The notes under the pieces were generated by a model. It saw nothing but the letters and a program-made list of their open reading frames with translations, was not told where the DNA came from and did no database searches. The position numbers and the translations under genes are program-made. A stretch of DNA of 64,000 nucleotides, from contig NZ_JPGL01000047.1 in NCBI RefSeq assembly GCF_000732615.1, positions 1 through 64,000 of the forward strand, in the 5' to 3' direction. Positions 34,045 through 42,416 of this stretch are shown here, piece after piece; the first letter of the stretch is position 1; each line of letters opens with the position of its first letter. Source of the DNA: Burkholderia paludis. Its GTDB lineage: Bacteria; Pseudomonadota; Gammaproteobacteria; Burkholderiales; Burkholderiaceae.

Positions 34045-35898
34045 ATGAAAGACGATCAGGACACCCCCGCCGCCGGCCCCACCGCGCGCCGCCAGTTCCT
34101 CAAGCTGGCCGGCGCGGCGGTCGCGGCGGCCGGCTTCGGCGCCGACGCGGCGGCCGCGCCCACGCCGCCGGCCGAACCCGCCGCAGGCGCGGGCCCGGGC
34201 GTCGATCCCGCCCCCGCGTTCCACGGCGCGGCGCACGCGCCCGCCGCGCCGCCCGCCGGTTACAACATCCTGTTCATCCTGACCGACCAGGAGCGCCACT
34301 TCGACCGCTGGCCGTTTCCGGTGCCGGGCCGCGAAGCGCTGCGCCGCGACGGCATCACGTTCATGCATCACCAGATCGCCGCGTGCGTGTGCTCGCCGTC
34401 GCGCTCGACGGTCTACACGGGGCAGCACATCCAGCACACGGGCGTGCTCGACAACGCGGGCCTGCCCTGGCAGAAGGACATGTCGCCGGACGTGCGCACC
34501 GTCGGCCACATGCTGCGCGACGCCGGCTACTACGCCGCGTATCTCGGCAAGTGGCACCTGAGCGGGTCGCTGCACGAGACCGCCAGCCCCTATACCGCGC
34601 CCGTGGCCGACTACAACCGCACGATCCGCTCGTACGGCTTCGACGACTATTTCGGCGTGGGCGACCTGATCGGCATGGTGCGCGGCGGCTACCAGTACGA
34701 CGGCATCACGACCGAGGCCGCGGTGAGCTGGATGCGCAACCACGCGCCGCGTCTCGCGAAGGAAGGCAAGCCGTGGTTCCTCGCGGTGAACCTCGTGAAC
34801 CCGCACGATGCGATGTTCGTGAATACCGACACGGCCGGCTCGACGGTGCAGGACGCGAACCACCCGCTGCTCGGCAACGCGCCGCCGCCCGACGACGCGC
34901 TGTATCGCACGTCGTGGCGCGACGTACCGCTCGCGGCATCGCGGCGGCAGCCGTACGACGAACCGGGGCGGCCGCCCGCGCACGGCATGTTCGACGCCGC
35001 GCATGCAAACCTCGTCGGGCGCTATCCGTTTAGCGACGAACGCCTGCGCATCTACCAGGACAACTACTTCAACTGCGTGCGCGACTGCGACACGCACGTC
35101 GTGCGCCTGCTGCAGTCGCTGCAGTCGCTCGGTCTCGACGAGCGCACGATCGTCGTGATGACCGCCGACCACGGCGACCACGTCGGCGCGCACCAGCTCG
35201 TCGGCAAGGGCGCGACCGCGTACCAGCCGCAGAACCACGTGCCGCTCGTGATCCGCCATCCCGCCTATCCGGGCGGCGCGCAGTGCGATGCGCTGACGTC
35301 GCACATCGACATCGCGCCGACGCTGCTCGGGCTGACCGGCCTCGACGACGCGCGCCTCGCGCCGATCCGCGGCGGCGCGCTGAAGGGGCGCGACCTGACG
35401 CACTGGCTCGCGCGGCCGGCCGATGCGAAGCGGCACGCGGTGCGCGATGCCACGCTGTTCAACTACGCGATGCTGCTGTACTACGACAGCGAATGGATGC
35501 TGAAGGAGCTGGGCACGCTGCGGCAGCAAGGCGTGCCCGAGGACGAGCTGCTGCGCCGCGCGCTGGCGCAGCAGCCGGATTTCCGGTTGCGCGGCACGAT
35601 TCGCAGCGTGTTCGACGGCCGCTACCGGTTCGCGCGCTACTTCTCCCCGCTCGAATTCAACCGGCCGACGACGCTGGAGGACCTGTTCGCGCGCAACGAC
35701 GTCGAACTGTTCGACGTGGCGAGCGATCCGGGCGAGATGCGCAATCTCGCGACGGACCGCAAGAAGAACGGCGAGTTGCTGCTCGCGATGAACGACCGCC
35801 TGAACGACCTGATCGCGAGCGAAGTCGGCGACGATCGCCCCGACGTCATGCCGATCCGGGACGGCAAGGTACAGGTGCAGGTCCGGAAGCGGCACTGA
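34045..35898 (+). CDS. Type I sulfatase, Tat-exported
   Basis: The 617-residue protein begins with a twin-arginine signal (ARRQFLKLAGAAVAAAGFGA), so it is exported folded. The sulfatase signature C116-S-P-S-R (ACVCSPSRSTVYTGQ) has the cysteine that must become formylglycine, and metal-binding segments NILFILTDQ and VVMTADHGDHVG are present. It hydrolyses sulfate esters in the periplasm; the actual ester is unknown. A ribosome site AGGAGACG precedes ATG 34045. A separate formylglycine-generating enzyme is required and is not in the window. The divergent LysR gene is the probable regulator. Confidence 0.88.
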   Translation: MKDDQDTPAAGPTARRQFLKLAGAAVAAAGFGADAAAAPTPPAEPAAGAGPGVDPAPAFHGAAHAPAAPPAGYNILFILTDQERHFDRWPFPVPGREALRRDGITFMHHQIAACVCSPSRSTVYTGQHIQHTGVLDNAGLPWQKDMSPDVRTVGHMLRDAGYYAAYLGKWHLSGSLHETASPYTAPVADYNRTIRSYGFDDYFGVGDLIGMVRGGYQYDGITTEAAVSWMRNHAPRLAKEGKPWFLAVNLVNPHDAMFVNTDTAGSTVQDANHPLLGNAPPPDDALYRTSWRDVPLAASRRQPYDEPGRPPAHGMFDAAHANLVGRYPFSDERLRIYQDNYFNCVRDCDTHVVRLLQSLQSLGLDERTIVVMTADHGDHVGAHQLVGKGATAYQPQNHVPLVIRHPAYPGGAQCDALTSHIDIAPTLLGLTGLDDARLAPIRGGALKGRDLTHWLARPADAKRHAVRDATLFNYAMLLYYDSEWMLKELGTLRQQGVPEDELLRRALAQQPDFRLRGTIRSVFDGRYRFARYFSPLEFNRPTTLEDLFARNDVELFDVASDPGEMRNLATDRKKNGELLLAMNDRLNDLIASEVGDDRPDVMPIRDGKVQVQVRKRH

Positions 35899-35943
35899 CG
35901 GACCGGAAATCGGCTTGACGCAGGTCGCGCGCAGGCCACTGCG

Positions 35944-37338
35944 TCAATCGAAAATCACGATGTACGGGTATCCGCATCGCACGCTTTCCTGGAAGAGTGT
36001 CGCGCGCTTGTCGTCGACGATATGCGCGAATCCGGATGTGCGACACTGCGTCATCACCGAATCGTCCGGATGCTTGTATCGACCGGTTGGCAGCGCCGGT
36101 GCAAGAAACAGGGGCCGGTCGTCAAGCGTCCTGGCCAACGCGTCCAGTCTCCGCAGATCTCGACCGTAGCTGCGTACCGACCCGTGATGCGGCAACACCA
36201 GTACCGAAACCGTTCGCAACTCGGCCTCGTAGTGCCCCAGGAATTTCTCCAGTTTCGTATCGTCGTCCAGATTCAGGTCCCCGGTATGAATCCAGCCCAC
36301 ACTTCGAGTGCTTCGAATGCCTTTTTCCCTGGCCCACGCCGCGCCGTCGGCGGTCGTCTGAACGTGTCGGCTGAACCATTTCACGGGACGGTTCGTGCCA
36401 CTCTGCACCGGGCCGGAGTACACGCACATCGACGCATCGTTATAGTCCGTCAGTCCGGGCAGGCGTCGGTACACTTGGCCGAGCAGGCGCTTGACACTGA
36501 TTGCGCTCTCGACGACGGTCTCTTTTCCAGTCAGCGTGAAAATTGCGCCACTCGCCTGCTCCGCGGGGATCTTGTCCTCGAGCCTGTCTTTCATGGCTTG
36601 CGCCACGCCGGAACGCCCCGGGTCGTCCACCAGCGCGGCGATGGCATCCTTCAGGTCGTCGAAGAACGGATGCATCCAGATTTTCTCGAGCTGGGCCGGG
36701 CAGGTCCACTCGTACGAATAGAAACGGAATGCCCAGTCGATATCCACGAGGCCGATCGAGGTGGTCGACGGCAAAACCGCTGCGGCGCCATCCAGCAATT
36801 TGCGAAGCGCGTCCGGCATCAGCGGATTGGCGGCGTCGCGGTCGTCTCTCGCTCCTCCGGGCTCGACCGGTCCGGCGTCGCGCACGATGACCGGGTGGCC
36901 ATATCGCCCGTCATACAAGCCGGTGACGATATCGATCGACCGGACGATCGAGCCGGCTTCCGCGTCCTCCTCCACCTCGAACGCGAGCCGGGTCGTCATC
37001 CAGCGTGCGTACGCGTGCTCGTCGACGTGAGGAAGAAACACGTATCGGAATTGTGCCGTTTGCGTGAGTTCCGGCACGCCGTCGATATGGTCCAGGTCCA
37101 GGTGACTGATGGCCAGGATGTCATGTTGCGTGGGAACGCCGCCGGTGAATGTCTCGATCAGCGGCTTCCTGGTTTTCATGCTTCCGCCGCCACAGTCGAC
37201 GACAACGCTGAATCGCGCGCTGCCGGCATGAACGACAGTCGAGTGGAAACCACCCTGACCGATGGAGAATTGATTGCGGTCGACCGAGTAGAACAAGATG
37301 TGCCCCCGTAGTGCGTCGTGGCGCAGGCGCTCATCCAT
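35944..37338 (-). CDS. ComEC-like metallo-beta-lactamase-fold hydrolase, likely acquired
   Basis: The 464-residue protein has an MBL-fold metal motif H79-L-D81-L-D83-H84 (AISHLDLDHIDG) and a late LPHHGS with H384-H385, the pattern of the MBL domain of the DNA-uptake protein ComEC. It has no membrane helices and no ComEC channel domain. A 200-residue insertion between these motifs is unlike simple metallo-hydrolases. Bases and codons are clearly less GC-rich than neighbours, which suggests recent transfer. Stand-alone proteins of this kind occur in mobile and defence-like loci, but nothing here proves a role. ATG 37338 is the likely start; the GTG right before it is possible. Confidence 0.75.
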   Translation of the reverse strand: MDERLRHDALRGHILFYSVDRNQFSIGQGGFHSTVVHAGSARFSVVVDCGGGSMKTRKPLIETFTGGVPTQHDILAISHLDLDHIDGVPELTQTAQFRYVFLPHVDEHAYARWMTTRLAFEVEEDAEAGSIVRSIDIVTGLYDGRYGHPVIVRDAGPVEPGGARDDRDAANPLMPDALRKLLDGAAAVLPSTTSIGLVDIDWAFRFYSYEWTCPAQLEKIWMHPFFDDLKDAIAALVDDPGRSGVAQAMKDRLEDKIPAEQASGAIFTLTGKETVVESAISVKRLLGQVYRRLPGLTDYNDASMCVYSGPVQSGTNRPVKWFSRHVQTTADGAAWAREKGIRSTRSVGWIHTGDLNLDDDTKLEKFLGHYEAELRTVSVLVLPHHGSVRSYGRDLRRLDALARTLDDRPLFLAPALPTGRYKHPDDSVMTQCRTSGFAHIVDDKRATLFQESVRCGYPYIVIFD

Positions 37339-37548
37339 CACCGCTTCCCGGCTGTCGCGGCCCGCTCGATTTTGGCTGCAATTTATACACGATGACGGAC
37401 ATCCTGTCGTCGACGCAGTCAATACGGCCGCGCGAATCGCGCACAATCCATATACATGCTCTAATGCGGACGGCAGGCCCTGCCCGTTGCCGCCGTCGGC
37501 CATCGCCGCCGCAGCCTGTTCCGATCCCCCGCCCACGCAAAGGACCGC

Positions 37549-38271
37549 ATGACGAACCCCACTGAAATCAAGGCGCTCGTTTTCGATGTCTTCGGAACGA
37601 TCGTCGACTGGAGAAGCGGCGTCGCACACGGCGCCGCCGCGTTCCTCGATCGCTACGCGCCCGCGCTCGACCCGTTCGAATTCGCCGATGCCTGGCGCGC
37701 CGAATATTCGCCGTCGATGGAAGAAATCCGCAGCGGGCGCCGCCGCTACGTGCGGCTCGACGTCCTGCACCGCGAGAACCTCGTGCGCACGCTCGACCGC
37801 TACGGAATCGCCGACGTGCCCGACGCCGACCTCGACGCGCTCAACCTCGCTTGGCACCGCCTCGATCCGTGGCCCGACGCGGTCGCGGCGCTGCACCGGC
37901 TGAAGCGGCGCTTCATCATCGCGCCGCTGTCGAACGGCAACATCCGGCTGATGGTCGACGTCGCGAAACGCGCGGGGCTGCCGTGGGATGCGATTCTCGG
38001 CGCCGAGGTCGTGCGCGCATACAAGCCGTCGCCGCAGGTATACAGCGACACGGTCGAGATTCTCGGCATCGCGCCGGCCGAACTGTGCCTGGTCGCCGCG
38101 CACAACGGCGATCTCGCGGCCGCGCGCCGGCAGGGGCTGTCCACCGCGTTCGTGCTGCGCCCGACCGAGCACGGGCCCGGCCAGACGACCGACCTGCAGG
38201 CCGCCGACACATGGGATTTCGACGTCAGGAACCTGAACGAACTCGCGGATCGGCTCGGCTGCCCGGATTGA
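37549..38271 (+). CDS. Haloacid dehalogenase type II (HAD superfamily)
   Basis: The 240-residue protein has the HAD motifs of L-2-haloacid dehalogenases: motif I FDVFGTIVDWRSG with nucleophile D13, motif II LSNGN, the lysine motif YKPSPQVY, and VAAHNGDLAAARRQGL near the C-terminus. It would remove halogen from 2-haloacids such as L-2-chloropropionate by way of an ester with D13. Start ATG 37549 follows AAAGGACCGC. It stands alone between the MBL-fold gene and the DksA relative. Confidence 0.87.
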   Translation: MTNPTEIKALVFDVFGTIVDWRSGVAHGAAAFLDRYAPALDPFEFADAWRAEYSPSMEEIRSGRRRYVRLDVLHRENLVRTLDRYGIADVPDADLDALNLAWHRLDPWPDAVAALHRLKRRFIIAPLSNGNIRLMVDVAKRAGLPWDAILGAEVVRAYKPSPQVYSDTVEILGIAPAELCLVAAHNGDLAAARRQGLSTAFVLRPTEHGPGQTTDLQAADTWDFDVRNLNELADRLGCPD

Positions 38272-38487
38272 GCGGCACGCCGACCGGCGTTCGGGCGGGC
38301 CGCGCGATCGGCCCGTCGCGAACCGGTTGCGCCGCGACCGGAGCCCGCGACACGTTTCCCGGTCGAACCCGTTACGCATGCCGCACGGTCGCCACGTGCG
38401 CCGGCTTGTCCGGCGCGGCGACATGATCGAGAATGCAGCGACGCCGATCGCGTTCCGGCGCCCGGCAGCACTCACAGGAGAACCGAG

Positions 38488-38868
38488 ATGGACGATCACC
38501 CGAACGGCCTGGACGCTGCATTCATCGCCAGGCAGCGCCAGCGGCTCGAAGCCTTGCAGCAGCAGGTGCTCGGCGGCGAGGAAAACACCATCGCACAGGG
38601 CCGGCAACAGCAGGAAACGAGCGGCGCGGAGGCCGGTGAACGCGAGGACGACGCGCAGACGCTCGAACAGGACGTCGCAAACCAGGCGCTGCGCAACGTC
38701 AATGTCCGCCGGATCGCCGATATCCAGCGCGCGCTGGAAAAGATCGCGGACGGCACCTACGGCTACTCGGACGAAAGCGGCGATCCGATCCCGATCGAGC
38801 GGCTCGAAGCCTTGCCGGAAGCGATATATACCGTCGCCGAAGAAAGCCGGCGCGAATCGGGCCAGTAA
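38488..38868 (+). CDS. DksA/TraR-family protein lacking zinc-finger cysteines
   Basis: The 126-residue protein matches DksA in the segment IADIQRALEKIADGTYGYSD and the following GDPIPIERLEALPEA, which correspond to the end of the coiled coil and the globular zinc-finger domain. DksA binds RNA polymerase and acts with ppGpp. The cysteines that bind zinc in DksA are absent here: YGYSDESG has serine where DksA has YGYCEETG, and there is no C-terminal CxxC. The acidic coiled-coil tip motif is also not obvious. It may be a zinc-independent DksA paralogue. AGGAGAACCGAG precedes the ATG. Confidence 0.75.
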   Translation: MDDHPNGLDAAFIARQRQRLEALQQQVLGGEENTIAQGRQQQETSGAEAGEREDDAQTLEQDVANQALRNVNVRRIADIQRALEKIADGTYGYSDESGDPIPIERLEALPEAIYTVAEESRRESGQ

Positions 38869-39308
38869 CCCGCGGCGCGACCATCGCGACGGCGGCGTCG
38901 CACGGGCCGTCGCGGCCCGCACCCGGCAGGATTGCCCGGCGTTGCCGCCCGCACCCCGAACCCGGCGGACGTCATCGTGACGTCCGCGCCCTTCCCCACC
39001 CGGGAGAACGCCATCCGTCGGCGTGAGCAGCTCGCTCGCGTTGGCGTCATGCCGCTGACACATCCTTTGCGCGTCGTCATACGGATGCAAAGGATTCCAG
39101 AATACAGTGCACCGCTCGCTTGCCTTTTTGCCGGCGCCAACGCACAGAATGCCGCGTGCCGCCGAAGCACAGCGCGCACTGTGCGCCGCAACGCAAACAT
39201 CATGCGGGATACTGCGCGGTCTCGCGCGGCGCGGCCGAGCGTCGACGCGCCGCGTGCGGCGGCATCGACGGATTGTCCGGCGGTCCCCTATCGAAGCCGA
39301 GGAACAGC
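38869..39308 (+). promoter_or_regulatory. 440-bp region ahead of kup with two inverted repeats
   Basis: No gene is supported here. Two perfect inverted repeats stand out: ATCCTTTGC (39062-39070) with GCAAAGGAT (39087-39095), 16 bases apart, and GCACAG (39167-39172) with CTGTGC (39179-39184), 6 bases apart. They lie in the AT-richer part, 110-250 bases before kup, and could be an operator or leader-RNA structure for potassium control. The rest of the region has nothing I can identify. Confidence 0.4.
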
Positions 39309-41171
39309 ATGCCGAATCAAAGCAAATCGCCGTTGCTGCTCACCAGTGGAATCGGTGCGCTGGGTGTCGTGTTCGGCGACATCGGCACGAGCCCGCTCTA
39401 CACCTTCAAGACGGTGCTCGACCTGACGGGCGGCACGAATCCGCAAACCATCCTCGGTGTCGTGTCGCTGCTGGTCTGGACCCTGATCGTCGTCACGACC
39501 GTCAAGTACGCCGGATTCGCGATGCGTATCGACAACGACGGCGAAGGCGGCATCCTCGCGCTGATGGCGCTGCTCGGGGTGAAGCGGCATCGGCGTCCGC
39601 TGATCGTCGCGGCCGGCCTGTTCGGCGCGGCGCTGATTTACGGCGACGGCGCGATCACGCCGGCGATTTCCGTGCTGTCCGCCCTCGAAGGGCTGACGCT
39701 CGTCGAACCGACGCTGGAGCCGTACGTGCTGCCGCTGGCCATCCTGATCCTGTTTGCGCTGTTCGCGCTGCAGTCGCTCGGAACCGCGAAGATCGGCCGT
39801 GCGTTCGGGCCGATCATGGCCCTGTGGTTCGTCGTGATGGCCGTGCTGGGCATTTCCGGCATCGTGCGCCATCCGGCGATCCTGTGGGCGCTCAATCCGG
39901 TGCATGGCGTCACCTACCTGATTCATAGCGGCGGCACCGGTTTTCTCGTGCTCGGCGGCGTGTTCCTGTGCGTGACGGGCGCCGAGGCGCTGTACGCGGA
40001 CATGGGGCATTTCGGCGCGAAGCCCATCAAGTTCGCCTGGAGCATGCTCGTGTTTCCGAGCCTGGTGCTCAACTACGCGGGCCAGGGGGCGCTCGTCCTG
40101 GCCGGCGCCCCCACCAGCGGCAACATCTTCTACCGCCTGTGCCCCGGGTCGCTCACGCTGGCGCTCGTGATCCTGTCCACGGTCGCGACCGTGATCGCCA
40201 GCCAGTCGATCATCGCCGGCGCGTTCTCGATGACGCGCCAGGCCATCCAGCTCGAATGGATGCCGCGCATGAAGATCGTGCAGACGTCGCAGGCCGGGTA
40301 CGGGCAGATCTACATCGGCGCGGTCAACTGGACGCTGATGATCGTCACGATCGGCCTCGCGCTGCTGTTCCGCAAGTCGGACAACCTGGCCGGCGCCTAC
40401 GGGATCGCGGTCTCCGCAACGATGCTGATGACCACGGTGCTGCTGTTCATCGCCATGCGCGAGATCTGGGGCTGGAACCTGGCCGCCAGCGGCACGGTGG
40501 CGGCGCTGTTCTTCACGTTCGACACCGCGTTCTTCACGTCGAACGTGCTGAAGCTGTTCGACGGCGGCTACGTGCCGCTGCTGCTCGCCGCGCTCGTGTA
40601 TCTCGTGATGTATGTCTGGCATCGCGGCGTGACGGCGGTCGCCGCCCGGCTTGCCGAGCACCCGGTTTCCGTCGACACGTTCATGCATGCGACCGGCGAC
40701 ACGCTCGCCCGCGTGCCGGGCACCGCGGCATTCCTGACCCGCACGAAGGACGGCGTGCCGCCGGTGCTGCTCTGGTACGTCCGGCACAGCCAGGCGCTGC
40801 AACGCAACGTGCTCGCCGTGACGCTCGACATCGCGTCGAAACCCTGGGTCGACCCCGACAACCGGATCGCGATCGCGGAGCCGTTGCCCGGCTACTGGAC
40901 GGTGACCGCGACCTACGGGTTCATGGAACGCGCCGACCTGCCGGCGCTGATGACGCAGATCGCTACCCGGCACGGCTGCCCGGTCGATCCGGCCGCGCTG
41001 ACGTATTTCATCGGGCGGGAGCGCGTGACGAGCCGGGACGACGGGACAGGCTTGCCGCGCTGGATGGCGTCGGCGTTCGGGCTGATGCTGCGCAACTGCA
41101 CGCGGGTCACGGATTATCTGCGCGTGCCGGCCGACCAGGTGGTCGATCTGGGCCGGCAGGTCTCGATCTAG
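39309..41171 (+). CDS. kup: Low-affinity potassium transporter Kup
   Basis: The 620-residue membrane protein has 12 predicted helices and the signature LGVVFGDIGTSPLYTFKTVL in helix 1, with GEGGILALMALL in the second loop and TGAEALYADMGHFG before helix 7, all diagnostic of KUP/HAK/KT transporters. A cytoplasmic C-terminal domain follows (VSVDTFMHATGDTLARVPG, then WYVRHSQALQRNVL). It imports potassium with protons. The length is close to E. coli Kup. ATG 39309 follows CGAGGAACAGC. An intrinsic terminator follows the stop. It may be one of several kup copies in the genome. Confidence 0.93.
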   Translation: MPNQSKSPLLLTSGIGALGVVFGDIGTSPLYTFKTVLDLTGGTNPQTILGVVSLLVWTLIVVTTVKYAGFAMRIDNDGEGGILALMALLGVKRHRRPLIVAAGLFGAALIYGDGAITPAISVLSALEGLTLVEPTLEPYVLPLAILILFALFALQSLGTAKIGRAFGPIMALWFVVMAVLGISGIVRHPAILWALNPVHGVTYLIHSGGTGFLVLGGVFLCVTGAEALYADMGHFGAKPIKFAWSMLVFPSLVLNYAGQGALVLAGAPTSGNIFYRLCPGSLTLALVILSTVATVIASQSIIAGAFSMTRQAIQLEWMPRMKIVQTSQAGYGQIYIGAVNWTLMIVTIGLALLFRKSDNLAGAYGIAVSATMLMTTVLLFIAMREIWGWNLAASGTVAALFFTFDTAFFTSNVLKLFDGGYVPLLLAALVYLVMYVWHRGVTAVAARLAEHPVSVDTFMHATGDTLARVPGTAAFLTRTKDGVPPVLLWYVRHSQALQRNVLAVTLDIASKPWVDPDNRIAIAEPLPGYWTVTATYGFMERADLPALMTQIATRHGCPVDPAALTYFIGRERVTSRDDGTGLPRWMASAFGLMLRNCTRVTDYLRVPADQVVDLGRQVSI

Positions 41172-41183
41172 CGCACGGCCGCG

Positions 41184-41232
41184 GTCGCGCCGCCGCCCGG
41201 TTCCCGGGCGCACGCGCGGCGGCGCGACTTTT
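41184..41232 (+). terminator. Intrinsic terminator of kup
   Basis: A perfect 13-bp stem, GTCGCGCCGCCGC (41184-41196) with GCGGCGGCGCGAC (41216-41228), is followed directly by TTTT. It starts 13 bases after the kup stop. This is the clearest intrinsic terminator in the window. Confidence 0.8.
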
Positions 41233-41300
41233 GCGGCGCGCGACCGCCCGTGCGCCGCGGCCATGCTCGCGGGGCGGCGCGCCGCCGTCTGCGCCCGCCG

Positions 41301-42260
41301 CTATGCCGGCTCGCCGACGAACCGCAGCGTCCCCGACTCCCCCATCAGCAATTCCCGATTCGCGTCCGCCGCCGCGCGCAGGTAATCCCACAGCGCGGTC
41401 ACGCGCCGCAGCTTGCGCAGATCCTCGCGGCACGTCAGCCAGAAACAGCGCGTGACGACCACGTCGCGCGGCAGCACCGGCACCAGCGCCGGCTGCGTGG
41501 CCGCCATGAAGCACGGCAGGATCGCGAGGCCGCCGCCCTGCAGCGCCGCGAAATACTGCGCGATCACGCTGGTCGTGCGCAGCCCGGCCGTCGCGCCCGG
41601 CACCGCGCGATCCAGGTACAGCAGTTCGTTGCTGAACGCGAGATCGTCGACGTAGCTGATGAACGCGTGCCGCGCGAGATCGTCCGTGCAGGCGATCGGC
41701 GCGTGGTTCGCGAGATAGTCGCGCGTCGCATAGAGCCGCAACTGGTAGTCGCACAGCCTGGTGACCACGTAGGGCCCGCGCTCGGGCCGCTCGAGCGTGA
41801 TCGCCAGGTCGGCCTCGCGCTTCGGCAGGTTGACGAAATGCGGGACCGGCAGCAGGTCGACCGTCACGTGCGGATGGTCGGCGCGGAACCGCGCGAGCTG
41901 CGGCGCGAGGAAAAAGCAGCCGAACCCTTCGGTCGACCCGATCCGCACGTGGCCCGACAGCGCCTCGCCGGTGTTCGCGACCTGGTCGCACGCGGACTGC
42001 ACGGTCGTCTCCATCGCGTCCGCATACGCGACGAGCCGCTGGCCTTCGGCGGTCAGCGTGAAGCCGCCGGAGCGCGACTTGTCGAACAGCAGCGTGCCCA
42101 ACGACGCCTCGAGCGCGCGGATGCGCCGCGCGACGGTCGTGTAGTCGACGCCCAGCCGCTTCGCGGCGCCGCTCGCGCGCTGCGTGCGGGCGACTTCGAG
42201 GAAAAAACGCAGGTCGTCCCAGTTCAGGTTGCCGGAAACCGGCTCGGTGACGTGTCGCAT
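41301..42260 (-). CDS. LysR-family transcriptional regulator
   Basis: The 319-residue protein has a winged helix LEVARTQRASGAAKRLGVDYTTVARRI and the linker ALEASLGTLLFDKSRSG, then a substrate-binding domain from HVRIGSTEGFGCFFLAPQL. It fits the LysR subgroup seen with mmsA-type dehydrogenase operons, where the HTH reads DYTTVARRI rather than QPALSR. It is divergent from the MHS transporter/mmsA/mmsB genes, which it probably activates in response to valine catabolism intermediates. ATG 42260 gives the usual short lead-in (NLNWDDLRFFLEVA). Confidence 0.88.
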   Translation of the reverse strand: MRHVTEPVSGNLNWDDLRFFLEVARTQRASGAAKRLGVDYTTVARRIRALEASLGTLLFDKSRSGGFTLTAEGQRLVAYADAMETTVQSACDQVANTGEALSGHVRIGSTEGFGCFFLAPQLARFRADHPHVTVDLLPVPHFVNLPKREADLAITLERPERGPYVVTRLCDYQLRLYATRDYLANHAPIACTDDLARHAFISYVDDLAFSNELLYLDRAVPGATAGLRTTSVIAQYFAALQGGGLAILPCFMAATQPALVPVLPRDVVVTRCFWLTCREDLRKLRRVTALWDYLRAAADANRELLMGESGTLRFVGEPA

Positions 42261-42303
42261 CGGCAAGGAAAAAAGGCTGGAGTCTCCGGACCGGCCGTCG
42301 ATA

Positions 42304-42315
42304 TGCATAAATGCA
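42304..42315. promoter_or_regulatory. Dyad TGCAT-AA-ATGCA in the LysR/transporter gap
   Basis: The 12-base dyad is in the AT-rich 156-base gap between the divergent LysR gene and the transporter. A further AT-rich run (CATAACTATACTCG, about 42354-42368) nearer the transporter may be its -10 region. It is a candidate LysR site. Confidence 0.4.
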
Positions 42316-42416
42316 CATCGAACCGGTTTCTTTATCGGTACATGATGAATCTGCGCATAACTATACTCGACCGTGACCTGCGGACCACGAGCCGCGGCAA
42401 CCCAAACGGAGACACC

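Noticed and set aside
37339..39090. Upstream continuation of the MBL-fold open frame as a larger protein
   Set aside because: The extension runs antisense through the HAD and DksA-like genes, which have clear motifs and ribosome sites. The MBL protein reads naturally from 37338.
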